This document shows positions 16,296-27,121 of a stretch of 64,000 nt of DNA, one piece after another; within the stretch, counting starts at the first letter, position 1; every line of letters begins with the position of its first letter. Location: the NCBI GenBank assembly GCA_035293945.1, contig DATGLV010000008.1:310001-374000 (forward strand), given 5' to 3'. The position numbers were made by a program, and so were the translations under genes. The notes under the pieces were generated by a model. The model saw only the letters and a list, made by a program, of their open reading frames with translations, ran no database searches and was not told the origin of the DNA. Origin of the DNA: VAZQ01 sp035293945. GTDB taxonomy: Bacteria > Pseudomonadota > Alphaproteobacteria > Rhizobiales > Xanthobacteraceae.

Positions 16296-16651
16296 GGTTC
16301 CCTCCCTGCGCTGCGTCCTGTCGGTTCTGTGTGTGAATTAGTTAGGTAATCGCCCATGCGGGCGCAAGCCGCCGGGGCGTGAACTTGTCGCCCCTGTCGG
16401 GCCGGCACCACTGCAGGCCTTCTTGGAGCGCCGTCCCGGCCGAGTCTGGCGAAGAGCCGGGGCCCATACGGCTGCGCACTCTCGATGGCGTGTAGAGGGC
16501 GTGTAGGAGCATGAACTCGGTCGCTCCTGCGAAAGCAGGAGCCCATCCCGCTGTGCACTATCATGTCCGCTAAGGACAATGGGTCCCGGGTCTCGCTGTG
16601 CTCGCCCGGGACGACACGCTTGGGAGTGGTCTCTGCTTTCGCAGGAACGCC
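16296..16651. other. Intergenic region with a GAAA-loop palindrome, no gene
   Basis: This 356-bp gap has no credible frame. It contains the perfect hairpin GCTCCTGC-GAAA-GCAGGAGC at 16523-16542, and around 16630 a degraded relative (CTGCTTTCGCAGG). Both resemble the abundant Rhizobiales repeat with arms around GAAA or TTTC that also occurs at 17069-17170. The promoter for DUF2948 and hisD should lie near 16300-16400. Confidence 0.5.
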
Positions 16652-17059
16652 TCAAAATGAGACGCAGGCGCTGCGCACCACGATGCCCACCGACTGCTGA
16701 TGGAACGTGGACTTGTAGGCCGCGGCGATCTCTCTGAGGGCGTCGATATCATCTTGTTTGCCGGGCAATACGATCTCGATCACCTTGCTCGGCTCATGCA
16801 CGATCGTGCCGCGGCCGCCATCGCGCCATTCGCCTTGCGCCTCCAATATGGTGAGGCCATCCGGAAAGCGCGGAGTGACCTCGCGCGCGACAAAGCGCTG
16901 AAAGCGCGCCTCGCTGACGCCGAGCCGGTCGCCGACGTTGCGTCCGAACAGAAGCTGTGCGACTTGCTGCGCTTTGAAGCCGGCGGAGCATTCGGCAGGC
17001 TGGGCCTGGGCGAAAGCCGTACCGCTGGCGAAAATAACGAGTATCAAAAAACTGATCAC
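16652..17059 (-). CDS. Secreted DUF3574 domain protein
   Basis: A 135-residue exported protein. Using the GTG at 17059, it begins with a signal peptide (VISFLILVIFASGTAFAQ). The mature domain contains LLFGRNVGDRLGVSEARF and FVAREVTPRFPDGLT, diagnostic of DUF3574, whose function is unknown. Two cysteines, one early in the mature domain and one near the C-terminus, could form a disulfide. The frame is open to 17185, but that extension translates the intergenic palindrome and reads like repeat sequence, so it is rejected. The gene follows murA on the same strand. Confidence 0.8.
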   Translation of the reverse strand: MISFLILVIFASGTAFAQAQPAECSAGFKAQQVAQLLFGRNVGDRLGVSEARFQRFVAREVTPRFPDGLTILEAQGEWRDGGRGTIVHEPSKVIEIVLPGKQDDIDALREIAAAYKSTFHQQSVGIVVRSACVSF

Positions 17060-17068
17060 ACCCCGGTC

Positions 17069-17170
17069 GTCCCCGCGAAAGCGGGGACCCAGTTCGCTTC
17101 GAGAAATGTCCTTGCAAACCGTCCGCATCGACATTTTGCAAAGGGACTGGATTCCCGCTTTCGCGGGAAT
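17069..17170. repeat. Palindromic intergenic repeat pair (BIME-like)
   Basis: Two hairpins face each other: GTCCCCGC-GAAA-GCGGGGAC at 17069-17088 and ATTCCCGC-TTTC-GCGGGAAT at 17151-17170. Between them the halves CCTTGCAAA and TTTGCAAAGG also match in inverted orientation, so the whole 102-bp element is a large imperfect palindrome. Sequence of this kind is a common dispersed repeat in Bradyrhizobium relatives. It separates murA from the DUF3574 gene and may terminate murA transcription. Confidence 0.8.
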
Positions 17171-17181
17171 GACCGGAGAAC

Positions 17182-18471
<1,290 letters not shown>

Positions 18472-18555
18472 GCGCCCTCCTGCGGCTGGCAGCTAGTGCC
18501 GCCGACGATGCTAGCCTGACGCGCGACCCGTCGGCCACGGCGTTCCTTCAAGTGC

Positions 18556-18759
18556 TTAGTGGCTTTGCTTGTCGTCGGCAAATCCGGCGAAATCGTGAGG
18601 CGCTGGGGATGGCTCGGCAGTCACGTCCACGGTGCCCCTGCCCCGCATCTGCGCTTTGCGGCGCTTCAAGTTCTCGCGCAGGGCCGCTGCCAGGCGCCGC
18701 CGCTCCGCAACCTTACGCGCCGCCTTGCCGGTTCCGGCGATCTTGCTGCTCTCGCTCAT
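18556..18759 (-). CDS. Small basic protein upstream of murA, unknown function
   Basis: A 67-residue protein, strongly basic and helical in its first 40 residues (KVAERRRLAAALRENLKRRK) and neutral to acidic at the end. Similar short proteins upstream of murA are common in Bradyrhizobium relatives, which is the main reason to accept it. It has no cysteines and no membrane segment. It may be co-transcribed with murA. No function can be given. Confidence 0.65.
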   Translation of the reverse strand: MSESSKIAGTGKAARKVAERRRLAAALRENLKRRKAQMRGRGTVDVTAEPSPAPHDFAGFADDKQSH

Positions 18760-18896
18760 GAAACAAGACTACGCCGGGCGCCGGGCGGAATGAAGTCCAA
18801 TCATGGTTGCGCCCCTTATGGCCTTGTGGCAAAGAACGCCCGCTTTTGCGCCACCTTCATTGCTTCGCGCTTTCTCGAAAGCGCCCCTTCCGGCGC

Positions 18897-18971
18897 GCTG
18901 CCGTAGCTCAGTGGTAGAGCACCCCCTTGGTAAGGGGGAGGTCGTAAGTTCAATCCTTACCGGCAGCACCA
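18897..18971 (+). tRNA. tRNA-Thr (anticodon GGT)
   Basis: A complete 75-nt cloverleaf on the plus strand: acceptor GCTGCCG pairs with CGGCAGC, the D arm is AGCTCAGTGGTAGAGC, the anticodon stem ACCCCC/GGGGG encloses a loop TTGGTAA with GGT, the T arm contains GTTCAATCC, and CCA is encoded. GGT reads threonine codons. Confidence 0.97.
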
Positions 18972-19007
18972 GCTCAGGCTCCCGCCCATCTTCGTCCGGA
19001 GGTGGCC

Positions 19008-19196
19008 GTGCACTCTGTGAAGCAGTACCAGCGATATGCGGCGCGGTGCCTGCAAGAGGCACGCACCACGACCGATTCCAGGCTGAGGGCTTTCCTGGTG
19101 GAAATGGCTCAGGAGTGGCAGCGCCTTGCCGAACAGGCAAAGACGACCGCGGCTGCTCACGGCGCGCCAAGATCCGAGCCGGACCGTGGCGACTGA
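19008..19196 (+). CDS. Small hypothetical protein
   Basis: A 62-residue helical protein with a pattern typical of a short family in Bradyrhizobium relatives: QYQRYAARCLQEARTT, then FLVEMAQEWQRLAEQA. A ribosome-binding site GGAGG at 18998-19002 is too close to the first in-frame GTG (19002), so the GTG at 19008 with five spacer bases is preferred. It follows tRNA-Thr by 36 bp. The sequence would form a helical hairpin. No function is known. Confidence 0.65.
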   Translation: MHSVKQYQRYAARCLQEARTTTDSRLRAFLVEMAQEWQRLAEQAKTTAAAHGAPRSEPDRGD

Positions 19197-19225
19197 AATC
19201 GAGCGGTGGCCGCGGCTATCGCCCC

Positions 19226-19278
19226 GGTTCCGACGCTCGTATCAGTTTGCCGCGCTCATGTTTACGAACGTCGGAACC
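19226..19278. repeat. 16-bp imperfect inverted repeat between the small protein and the helicase gene
   Basis: GGTTCCGACGCTCGTA at 19226-19241 pairs with TACGAACGTCGGAACC at 19263-19278 with one mismatch and a 21-base loop. It lies 30 bp after the small gene and about 155 bp before the giant helicase gene. It may be a terminator-like hairpin, an operator, or the edge of transferred DNA; no T tract follows. Confidence 0.6.
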
Positions 19279-19432
19279 AAAGGGACACTAGCAAAGTATC
19301 CGTTTCTGGTGCGGCTTTGGCTTTGACGTTCCTAAGAAAGACTCGCCGCAGCATCTCCCGTGAAATCGTATCTTGATAGGGGCTGGCTGGTTGTGGTGAT
19401 AATAAACGACAACGTTTTAGAGGGACTTCGGT

Positions 19433-22400
19433 ATGGCCGACGGGGGGACCGAGAGCCAAGGCTACCAACGGCTGTACGACGACCTACGCAAGAAGCTTCT
19501 CGATCTCTCACGGCGCAATCCGATGCTCAACTACAAGCACCGTGCGGGATCGCGGCGACAGTTGCGCATTGTTAACACGAATCTGGAAGGGGTTTTCGCA
19601 GCGCTGACCGAGCAGCAAAGGGATTTGCCGTTCATCCCTTTACCTGAGCCGGATGATATTCCGGATGACGAACTGACCGACGGATTCAAAGCTGCCCTCG
19701 GACATGCGAAGTCGACCGACCTTGATTATCTCACGCGCCTTACCGCACTCGACGCGGTCGCACGCCAAGATGACGCCTCGCTTGCTCGACTAGATCGATG
19801 GCTGCGCGACCGAGTGCGCGAGGAGCTGGAGCTCCCTCCACGCCCCAACAGGCGAGAATTCAACCTAGTTGAGCACGCGCGCAAGAAACACATAGAACCG
19901 AGCTATGAACTACCATTATCGGCCACGGCCGACGCGAACGTGGTCCGCCATCTGCAATCAATGTTTTTTGCAGATGAACTCGATTCTCGACTCGCGCGCA
20001 TCGCAGCGGACGCCCGACTTTCCGAACAAGAAACTGGACTGTCGACCTTGTTCATCGCCTTCGGTTTTCTCCGCTGGTACGAGTCGAACGACAGCGATAT
20101 CGCGAACTTTGCGCCATTGATTTTGTTGCCCGTACAGATCGCGAAACAATTGCAGGGTCGAAAGGCGATTTACAGCATAAAGGCGGGTGCGGACACTCCC
20201 GAAATCAATCTGAGCCTTCGGGAATTCCTGTCGCGAGAATCCCCCGACGTTTCCCGGTATTTGCCGGATTTCAATGAAGAGAGCGACTCGGTCGGGAGCT
20301 ATTTCGAGAAAGTACAGGACGCGATCAACGGCCTCAAACGATGGCGGATCGAGCGAAACCTCACGCTTGGGCACTTCGCGTTCGGCCGCCTCGCGATGTA
20401 CGAGGACTTGTCGCCCGATAACTGGTCGGAATCGCCTGTCCGACATCCCGTATTGGAGAGCTTGTTGCGTGGCTCGGATACGGAGAGTGGCGGCGCTCTC
20501 CTGTTCGCAACCGACTACGACTTGGACGATGAGTTTATCGAAAACGCCGCACCGATCTTGATCAGTGACGCAGACGCGTCGCAGCACAGCGCCATTGTCG
20601 ATGTGATGAAAGGGAAGAATCTAGTCATCGAAGGGCCGCCTGGGACCGGAAAATCACAGACGATTACAAACATCATCGCCAACGCAGTCTACGCAGGTAA
20701 AACGGTTCTCTTTCTGGCTGACAAGCTCGCGGCGCTTGAAGTAGTGAAGGACCGTCTGGACGCGGTCGGGCTTGGTGAGTTCTGCCTCGAATTACATTCG
20801 GATAAGGCGCACCCAAAACCGATTGTCGAAAGTCTGAAACAACGATACGAACTCGCACGGCATACCGGTCCCGAGCCCAATTGGCGAGACGAGCTTCAAC
20901 GATTGCGAAGCGCACGCGGCCGGGTCCGGGACTATCTATCAGCCCTCCATGAGCGAGAGGAGCACGATGACCGAACGCCGTTCGAACTTATGTGGTCCGC
21001 GATCGCGGCACGCCGCGAACTTCCCCAAGAATTTGAGGTCGTGCGGCGTGTGGATTTGAATTCGGTCTTCAGTAAAGGGTGGGCTGAAATCGAACAATGC
21101 AAAGAAGCCTTGAAGCTCTATGCGTCGGCCGCGCATGACTACGGGCTTCGGCACGGACCGTTCGGGGAGGCCGTGTGGTCGCGGGCAGGGTTTTCGTCGG
21201 TATCCGATGATCCTATAGCTATCGCGGACGCAATTCGTGACACGTACCACAGCGCTAGCGTCCTTAATGAATTGCTCGCGACTACTTCGTCGAGCCTCAC
21301 GCTTGAGATGCCAACGTCGACCGATGGCATCGAGGCCTGGGCGGCGGCGGTGGAGCGTTTGCCCACGATCACGGAAGACGGCCTGCTTCCCTGCCTGGGA
21401 GGCTTCACTCCCACGGACATCGAAGCCGCGGCAGAGCTCGCGCTGGAACGGCTGGAGCTTGCTACTCATCCCGTTATGGAAACGCTGACTGGCGACCCCG
21501 AGGCGATCGCTCAGCTCGCGCGGCAAGTGCAAAATGCAGCGCTGCTTGAACTATCGCCTGCCGAAATCGTCGAAAGCGCCAGCCGGATGGAGTCGAGCCG
21601 GAAATCGCTAATTGAGAGTATCGAGGTCTTCATGCCGCTGATCGCGGCATTTCGACCACAGTCTGAGCCTGACTTGTCGGTGGCCTCCGCCATGGCCACC
21701 GTCGTCAGGTTCGTCAACTCGATTCCGCAGGAGCTCGATCCCTATCTCTGGTTCGAGGGCAGAGGTTGTGAGGCGGTGCTGGCGGACGGTTGTAGACGTC
21801 TGCGAGATCTTCGGGAGAGAGACCGCACGCTGAGAGCCCGCGTGGGTTTGGACGCTACCGCACAGTGGCCGCCGGTGGATCATCTGCGCACCGCCTATGA
21901 AGCCTATTCGGCCACCGGCTTACGCCGAATTGGCGTTTGGATTACTGGCAAGAACCGACGCGCAGCACGCGTCTTGCGTGAGTTGGGCGATCCGAAAGTG
22001 AGCGCAGATGACCTCGAGGCTATCATGTCCCTTGTGATAGACCAGCGAGCCTTTATCGCTGATCCGGGACTCACGGCCTCAGCTGATGCCGCCTGGTCCG
22101 GTCTTGCAACCCCACTTGAGGAGCTGCTCGCAGTTGCACGCCTTCGCGCCCGTTTCGAGGGCGAAATCGACGGAAAGTCCGAAATTGTTGGCCTCGTTAA
22201 GGCGAACCTTTTTTCCAAGAACCGCAAAATCGCTGAGGCGCTGCGCAGTTACGCGGGGTGGAGCAGCGCATTGCTTGATTCATTGCAGAAGTGGCACACC
22301 CGTATCGAGGAAGTACCGATGCGAGAGGCGGCCAAGCACATCAATGCGAATACTGACAAGTTTTTAGCAATTGCGGCACACGTCGAGCAGCTCGGTCTTG

Positions 22401-24988
22401 CGGCGATCACGGTATCGTTCGTGACGATTCGGAGCGAAGTCGATCGACAGCTTAAAGTTAGCGAGTTGCAGGGAAAACTGCGCGCTCACCCGGTCTTCGA
22501 GAAGATCGGCGCCGAAGTGTGGCTGTCGCCGGACGGCTGCCAATCGATCCAGCGATCAGGTGAAATCTCGAGGGCAATTGCAATCGCATCTCCCGATGCA
22601 GCTATCCGCGCTCGACTTTTCTCGGCGGGCGCAGCCGCCCTCCGACGCTCTTTGCGCATCCACGCATCGGGGCTTATCCGCGCTGTCGCCGTGTATGAAG
22701 CGGCATTGGCTCGGCTGTCGGCATCCATCCCACCCCCGGCGAATCGAAACGCTAAGGAACCTAGCTCCATCGCTAATTGGCTTCGGCCGTTAATAGATGA
22801 TCTACCGTCGTTGGGTGAGTGGCTTGAAGTTGCCAGCCGGCGATCACGATTGAGGAGCTACGGCGTCGACGAGCTCGTGACGGCCTTCGAGGAGGCGCAG
22901 TTACCCGCCGAGCGTCTACCTAAAACGTTTAGCGCGCTCGTGTTCTACCACCGCGCTACCCGGGCAAAGCAAGAGCGCGTCGCGCTTAGGAATATGAAGG
23001 GCCTCGATCTTGAAAACGAGCGTGCGCGGTTCGTGAACGCCGACGAAGAGCTGAAGAAGCGGCAACGCGACGCCGTGCGGGCGAAATTATTGACGAATGC
23101 CATTCCGGCCGGGATGAGTGTCGGTCCGAAGCGAGATTGGACTGACCTTCAATGCCTCCGAAATGAATTCACGAAACAGGCGCGTCATCTCCCGATAAGG
23201 CGCTTGCTCCTACGAGCGGGTGGCGCGGTGCAGGCGATGAAGCCGTGCTTCATGATGTCCCCGCTTTCACTCGCAAAATTTCTTCCGTCAAAGGCCATAA
23301 AATTCGATTTACTCGTGATCGACGAGGCATCTCAAATGAAGCCAGAAGATTCGATCGGTGGGTTGTTGCGGGCGAAGAAAGTGGTGGTGGTCGGTGATCC
23401 AAACCAATTGCCGCCATCAGACTTCTTTGCGCGCGTCACGCCGGTTGACGAGGGGGGTTGCACCAATGATGACGAAGCAGATGACATTGACGCGGAATCG
23501 ATCCTCGACTGGTCGCTCAAAACATTTCAGACGCCGCGCCGTCTCAAATGGCACTACCGCAGTCGCTGCGAAAGCTTGATCGCGTTCTCAAACAAGGAGT
23601 TTTATTCGTCGAAGCCCGGGTCGCACGGCGACCTTATTACGTACCCGAACGCACGCCCTGGCTCATTCTCGGTCGACCTTGTGCGGGTCAACGGGAGTTA
23701 CAAGGCGAGCCGGAACCCGGCTGAGGTTGCTCGTATCGTTGAAGCCGCCATCGATTTCATGATGCGACACGCTCACCTGCCGGAAGAACAAATTCCGACG
23801 CTGGGTATAGTAGCGGTCAATATCGAGCAGCGGGATGCGATCCGTGAGGAATTTAATAGGTGCGCTCGTGACGAGGCAATCGAGCGGTATCTCACCGCCT
23901 GCAACAACGGTACGAGCCGACGGGGGCCCGAGTCATTCTTCGTCAAGAACCTCGAAAACGTGCAGGGCGATGAACGCGACTTCATCATGATCTCGCTCAC
24001 ATATGGCCGAGAAGAAGGCCAGGAGCGGGTTGCGCAACGTTTTGGCCCAATCGCCCGCGCGCAAGGCCATCGTCGCTTGAACGTGCTGTTTACGCGCGCC
24101 CGCCAGCGGATAGTTCTATTTGCTTCGATGGGATCCGACGATGTCTTAGTCGGACCGTCGACGAAGCGTGGCGTCCGAGTGCTGCGGGACTATCTTAGGT
24201 ACGTTGAGAGCCGGCGGCTTGAGGTTGGGGTACCCACGGGGCGGAATTTCGACAGCGATTTCGAGCGAGACGTGCAATCCAGGCTGGAGATACGGGGGTT
24301 TACCGTTGACGTCCAAGTCGGCGTTGCCGGGTATCGCATCGATTTGGGGGTCCGGCACCCTCGCAATGCATCGGTGTATCTCGCTGGCGTGGAATGTGAC
24401 GGCGCGGCTTTCCACAGCGCGCGGAGCGCAAGAGACCGCGATCGCTTACGCGAAGCTGTTCTACGCGGAAAGGGATGGAACATCCTGCGAGTTTGGTCGA
24501 CAGATTGGTTTGCCAATGCTGATTTGCAAACTGATCGGCTTGTCGCCGAACTCGAACGCCTCGCGGCCCATCCGATACCCTCCGACACAGAGTGGACTAT
24601 CGCTGGCGAACCCACTACGGAGCTAGAGGCTGCCCGGACCACAAATGAGCCACAGGTAATCGACGGAGAGACCGCGCTGTCCTCGTCTTCGATTGTCAAG
24701 CAGCCGGCTAACGCAATTTCACTCGACGGAAAGAAACAGCTCACCGAGTCGGAATTAAAGCTCGCGCTCCGCCTCCTTCGGGACGAAATCATCCTGAAAG
24801 AGTTTCCCGGGCTTGATCCCGCGCGTTGTATCCTCCGAGAAATTATGATTAGCAAAATAGTTGAGTCTCGTCTCGACGAGGCGACTGACTTCACGCGGAA
24901 AATCCCGCTTTGGCTGCGAGAGCGTACTGATCACAAACAGATGAGCTATTTAAATCAGATTTGTTCGCTCGTCCGACGATTGCAATAA
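19433..24988 (+). CDS. DUF4011 / superfamily I helicase with C-terminal PD-(D/E)XK nuclease, candidate defence protein
   Basis: A single 1851-residue protein. Residues about 14-34 (LRKKLLDLSRRNPMLNY) are the DUF4011 signature. The Walker A motif is GPPGTGKSQT at 401-410. The helicase C-terminal half carries VIDEASQMKPEDS near 1297 (Walker B), GDPNQLPPSDFF near 1321 (motif III), NVQGDERDFIMISLTYG near 1510 and LNVLFTRARQR near 1548. A Vsr-like nuclease follows: IDLGV near 1636 and GVECDGAAFHS near 1652, giving D and ExD catalytic residues. It stands alone, with no partner in the same orientation for over 1 kb on either side. Base composition is clearly less GC-rich than its neighbours, suggesting transfer. 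Proteins of this architecture occur in defence islands; the exact system is not identified. Confidence 0.9.
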   Translation: MADGGTESQGYQRLYDDLRKKLLDLSRRNPMLNYKHRAGSRRQLRIVNTNLEGVFAALTEQQRDLPFIPLPEPDDIPDDELTDGFKAALGHAKSTDLDYLTRLTALDAVARQDDASLARLDRWLRDRVREELELPPRPNRREFNLVEHARKKHIEPSYELPLSATADANVVRHLQSMFFADELDSRLARIAADARLSEQETGLSTLFIAFGFLRWYESNDSDIANFAPLILLPVQIAKQLQGRKAIYSIKAGADTPEINLSLREFLSRESPDVSRYLPDFNEESDSVGSYFEKVQDAINGLKRWRIERNLTLGHFAFGRLAMYEDLSPDNWSESPVRHPVLESLLRGSDTESGGALLFATDYDLDDEFIENAAPILISDADASQHSAIVDVMKGKNLVIEGPPGTGKSQTITNIIANAVYAGKTVLFLADKLAALEVVKDRLDAVGLGEFCLELHSDKAHPKPIVESLKQRYELARHTGPEPNWRDELQRLRSARGRVRDYLSALHEREEHDDRTPFELMWSAIAARRELPQEFEVVRRVDLNSVFSKGWAEIEQCKEALKLYASAAHDYGLRHGPFGEAVWSRAGFSSVSDDPIAIADAIRDTYHSASVLNELLATTSSSLTLEMPTSTDGIEAWAAAVERLPTITEDGLLPCLGGFTPTDIEAAAELALERLELATHPVMETLTGDPEAIAQLARQVQNAALLELSPAEIVESASRMESSRKSLIESIEVFMPLIAAFRPQSEPDLSVASAMATVVRFVNSIPQELDPYLWFEGRGCEAVLADGCRRLRDLRERDRTLRARVGLDATAQWPPVDHLRTAYEAYSATGLRRIGVWITGKNRRAARVLRELGDPKVSADDLEAIMSLVIDQRAFIADPGLTASADAAWSGLATPLEELLAVARLRARFEGEIDGKSEIVGLVKANLFSKNRKIAEALRSYAGWSSALLDSLQKWHTRIEEVPMREAAKHINANTDKFLAIAAHVEQLGLAAITVSFVTIRSEVDRQLKVSELQGKLRAHPVFEKIGAEVWLSPDGCQSIQRSGEISRAIAIASPDAAIRARLFSAGAAALRRSLRIHASGLIRAVAVYEAALARLSASIPPPANRNAKEPSSIANWLRPLIDDLPSLGEWLEVASRRSRLRSYGVDELVTAFEEAQLPAERLPKTFSALVFYHRATRAKQERVALRNMKGLDLENERARFVNADEELKKRQRDAVRAKLLTNAIPAGMSVGPKRDWTDLQCLRNEFTKQARHLPIRRLLLRAGGAVQAMKPCFMMSPLSLAKFLPSKAIKFDLLVIDEASQMKPEDSIGGLLRAKKVVVVGDPNQLPPSDFFARVTPVDEGGCTNDDEADDIDAESILDWSLKTFQTPRRLKWHYRSRCESLIAFSNKEFYSSKPGSHGDLITYPNARPGSFSVDLVRVNGSYKASRNPAEVARIVEAAIDFMMRHAHLPEEQIPTLGIVAVNIEQRDAIREEFNRCARDEAIERYLTACNNGTSRRGPESFFVKNLENVQGDERDFIMISLTYGREEGQERVAQRFGPIARAQGHRRLNVLFTRARQRIVLFASMGSDDVLVGPSTKRGVRVLRDYLRYVESRRLEVGVPTGRNFDSDFERDVQSRLEIRGFTVDVQVGVAGYRIDLGVRHPRNASVYLAGVECDGAAFHSARSARDRDRLREAVLRGKGWNILRVWSTDWFANADLQTDRLVAELERLAAHPIPSDTEWTIAGEPTTELEAARTTNEPQVIDGETALSSSSIVKQPANAISLDGKKQLTESELKLALRLLRDEIILKEFPGLDPARCILREIMISKIVESRLDEATDFTRKIPLWLRERTDHKQMSYLNQICSLVRRLQ

Positions 24989-25120
24989 GTACTGTAGCTA
25001 GCGCGTGAACTGTCGTGCGTTTGTAGCTCGTGAATTGCCATGTTCAACGGCCCCGGAACAAAGGAGGCACGATGGGCACGGCATCGATTCACGAGGGTGT
25101 GCTTCGGCCTCGACCGCACC

Positions 25121-26113
25121 TCAACCTGCATCATTGCTGCTGCGATAGCTCGGTCCCGCTGCGACCGGGCCCGCGAGCAGCGACTTTTCCAGCATCACAT
25201 GGATGCCCTTGGTGCCGTTCACGACCTGTGTCACTCGCACATCGGCGGTGAGGCTGCACAGGGTGTAGGCGTCCTCGCGGGAAATCCCGGTGCGCGCGCA
25301 AATGAGCTTGATCATGTCGCGCAGTGCGATCACCACGGCTTCATCAAGGTCCGGATCGAACGCCATGGTCATGACATGCGTCGGCGTCTCGGCCATGGGC
25401 CATTCCAGCGACATGTCGCTGCGCACGTGCAGCTCGAAGGTGCCGATCAGGCCCGTTTCAATTGCGGTCGAGCAGACTTCCCCATCGCCCTGCGCGGCGT
25501 GGCCGTCGCCGACGGAGAACAGCGCGCCGTCGACGTGGATCGGCAGATAAAGCGTGGTTCCGACGACCAGCTCCTTGTTGTCCATATTGCCGCCGTTGCG
25601 CCGCGGCGGCGGCGATGCGACCTGCCCCCAGGCCGCCGGCGGTGCGGTGGCCATGATCCCAAAGAACGGCTTGAGCGGCAGCTCGAGGCCCCACGGCAGC
25701 CGCCCTACCATACGCACACGGTCGAGCGGAATGTGGACGAGACGCATCTCGTGGAAATCATCCGGCAGCGCACCGCGCTGTGGCCGGACTATGTTGTGGC
25801 CCCAGTCGTAATGCAGATCGATCGCCTTGATGCGGATCTCGAGCACCTGCCCGGACCTTGCGCCGCGCACAGCAACCGGACCAGTGAGGATATGAGCCCC
25901 GCCGAGCTTCTGCGGCACGCTTAAGTGAATGGCCCGCAGTGCGTCCGGTACAATCAGGCCCGAGTCCGGCTTGGGCATTCCCGAGGGCGTGCCCGACACT
26001 GTCGAGACAACAATGACGTCCCCCGAATCGATCGTCATCACCGGCTTGAGCGAGGCATCGAGAAAGCCCCAGTGCACCGTCTCGGGCGCTGCGTCCAGGC
26101 GATGGGTTCTCAT
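25121..26113 (-). CDS. Acetamidase/formamidase family protein
   Basis: A 330-residue cytoplasmic protein. The start MRTHRLDAAPETVHWGFLDA is typical of the acetamidase/formamidase family, followed by DSGDVIVVSTVSGTP and the conserved GPVAVRGARSGQVLEIRI. VGDGHAAQGDGEVCSTAIE holds the metal-binding and catalytic region. The enzymes hydrolyse short amides to ammonia and acid. Its frame is open far upstream, but that part is antisense to the neighbouring secreted protein gene. The start codons of the two divergent genes are 105 bp apart, so they share a promoter region. Confidence 0.92.
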   Translation of the reverse strand: MRTHRLDAAPETVHWGFLDASLKPVMTIDSGDVIVVSTVSGTPSGMPKPDSGLIVPDALRAIHLSVPQKLGGAHILTGPVAVRGARSGQVLEIRIKAIDLHYDWGHNIVRPQRGALPDDFHEMRLVHIPLDRVRMVGRLPWGLELPLKPFFGIMATAPPAAWGQVASPPPRRNGGNMDNKELVVGTTLYLPIHVDGALFSVGDGHAAQGDGEVCSTAIETGLIGTFELHVRSDMSLEWPMAETPTHVMTMAFDPDLDEAVVIALRDMIKLICARTGISREDAYTLCSLTADVRVTQVVNGTKGIHVMLEKSLLAGPVAAGPSYRSSNDAG

Positions 26114-26218
26114 TGTGGCGATCGGGCCCTTCCTGGCAGCGGAACAAGTCGTGTAGCTTTTCGTCCGAGCACGCATAGTGTGCCAGGAAAAATGTGCCGA
26201 GAATGCCGGGAGGTTGCC

Positions 26219-27121
26219 ATGGATTGCCGAAGCTTGATGCTTGCTGTCGCACTTGCGGTGTTTTCGCCGGCGAGCACCGACGCACAGATTTTCGACTACA
26301 GCAAATATCCGGACCTGCGCGGCCAGTGGGTGCGCTACGGACCCTCCGGCCCGAACCTCGACGGCCCGCTCGTCCGGCTCGGGCCCTCTGGGGTTTTCCG
26401 CACACGCTTTGATCCGCACAAGCCGCCCGGCGCCGCACAGGAGCCGCCCTTCACCCCGGAATACCAGGCGCTGTTCGAGGCCAACCTCAAGGATCAAGCC
26501 GAAGGCGGCCAGGGCTCGGCGCAGACTTTCACCTGCATCTCCCCCGGCATGCCGCGCGCCACCAACGGCTATGGGGAGATCGAGTTCGTGGTGACGCCGT
26601 TCACCACCTACATCCTGGTGCAGCACATCGACGATGACCGGCGCATCTACACGGATGGGCGCGACTGGCCGACCGACATCGATCCGACCTTCCTCGGCTA
26701 CACGATCGGCCGCTGGATCGACACCCAAGGAAGCGGCCATTTCGACTTGCTCGAGGCCGAGACCCGCGGTCCTTTCCGCGGCCCGCGCGCCTTCGACGTC
26801 ACCGGCGCGCCGCTGCACAAGGACAATCATACCATCGTCAAGGAACGCTTCTATCTCGATCAGGCGAACGCGGACATTTTGCACGACGACGTCACGGTGA
26901 TCGACCATGCGCTGACGCGCCCCTGGACGGTCAACAAGACCTACGGGCGCGAGCCGAACAAGGAACGGCCGTTCTGGCGCGACAACAATTGCAGCGAAAC
27001 CAACAATCACGTCAGGATCGGCAGCGAGAACTATATGCTGAGCGCCGACGGCTTCCTGATGCCGACCAAGAAGGGCCAGGGAGCGCCGGATCTGCGCTAC
27101 TTCCAGCAGACGCAGAAGTGA
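26219..27121 (+). CDS. Secreted protein of unknown function
   Basis: A 300-residue protein with a signal peptide (MDCRSLMLAVALAVFSPAS, cleavage near TDAQ) and a good GGGAGGT ribosome-binding site. The mature part contains GYTIGRWIDTQGSGHFDL and HKDNHTIVKERFYLD, matching the same order of motifs seen in the secreted protein at 10862-11767: an early cysteine-proline segment, a TT...I strand, a G-W-x-x-x-D-L segment and an ER(F/Y) strand. The two seem to be distant members of one family. No catalytic motif is known. It is divergent from the acetamidase gene and ends with a clear terminator. Confidence 0.75.
   Translation: MDCRSLMLAVALAVFSPASTDAQIFDYSKYPDLRGQWVRYGPSGPNLDGPLVRLGPSGVFRTRFDPHKPPGAAQEPPFTPEYQALFEANLKDQAEGGQGSAQTFTCISPGMPRATNGYGEIEFVVTPFTTYILVQHIDDDRRIYTDGRDWPTDIDPTFLGYTIGRWIDTQGSGHFDLLEAETRGPFRGPRAFDVTGAPLHKDNHTIVKERFYLDQANADILHDDVTVIDHALTRPWTVNKTYGREPNKERPFWRDNNCSETNNHVRIGSENYMLSADGFLMPTKKGQGAPDLRYFQQTQK

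Noticed and set aside
18897..25120. Integrative element at tRNA-Thr
   Set aside because: The helicase gene lies downstream of tRNA-Thr, but I found no copy of the tRNA 3' end to its right and no integrase.
26114..27010. Upstream extension of the acetamidase frame to 629 codons
   Set aside because: The extension is antisense to the secreted protein gene at 26219-27121; the family N-terminus begins at 26113.
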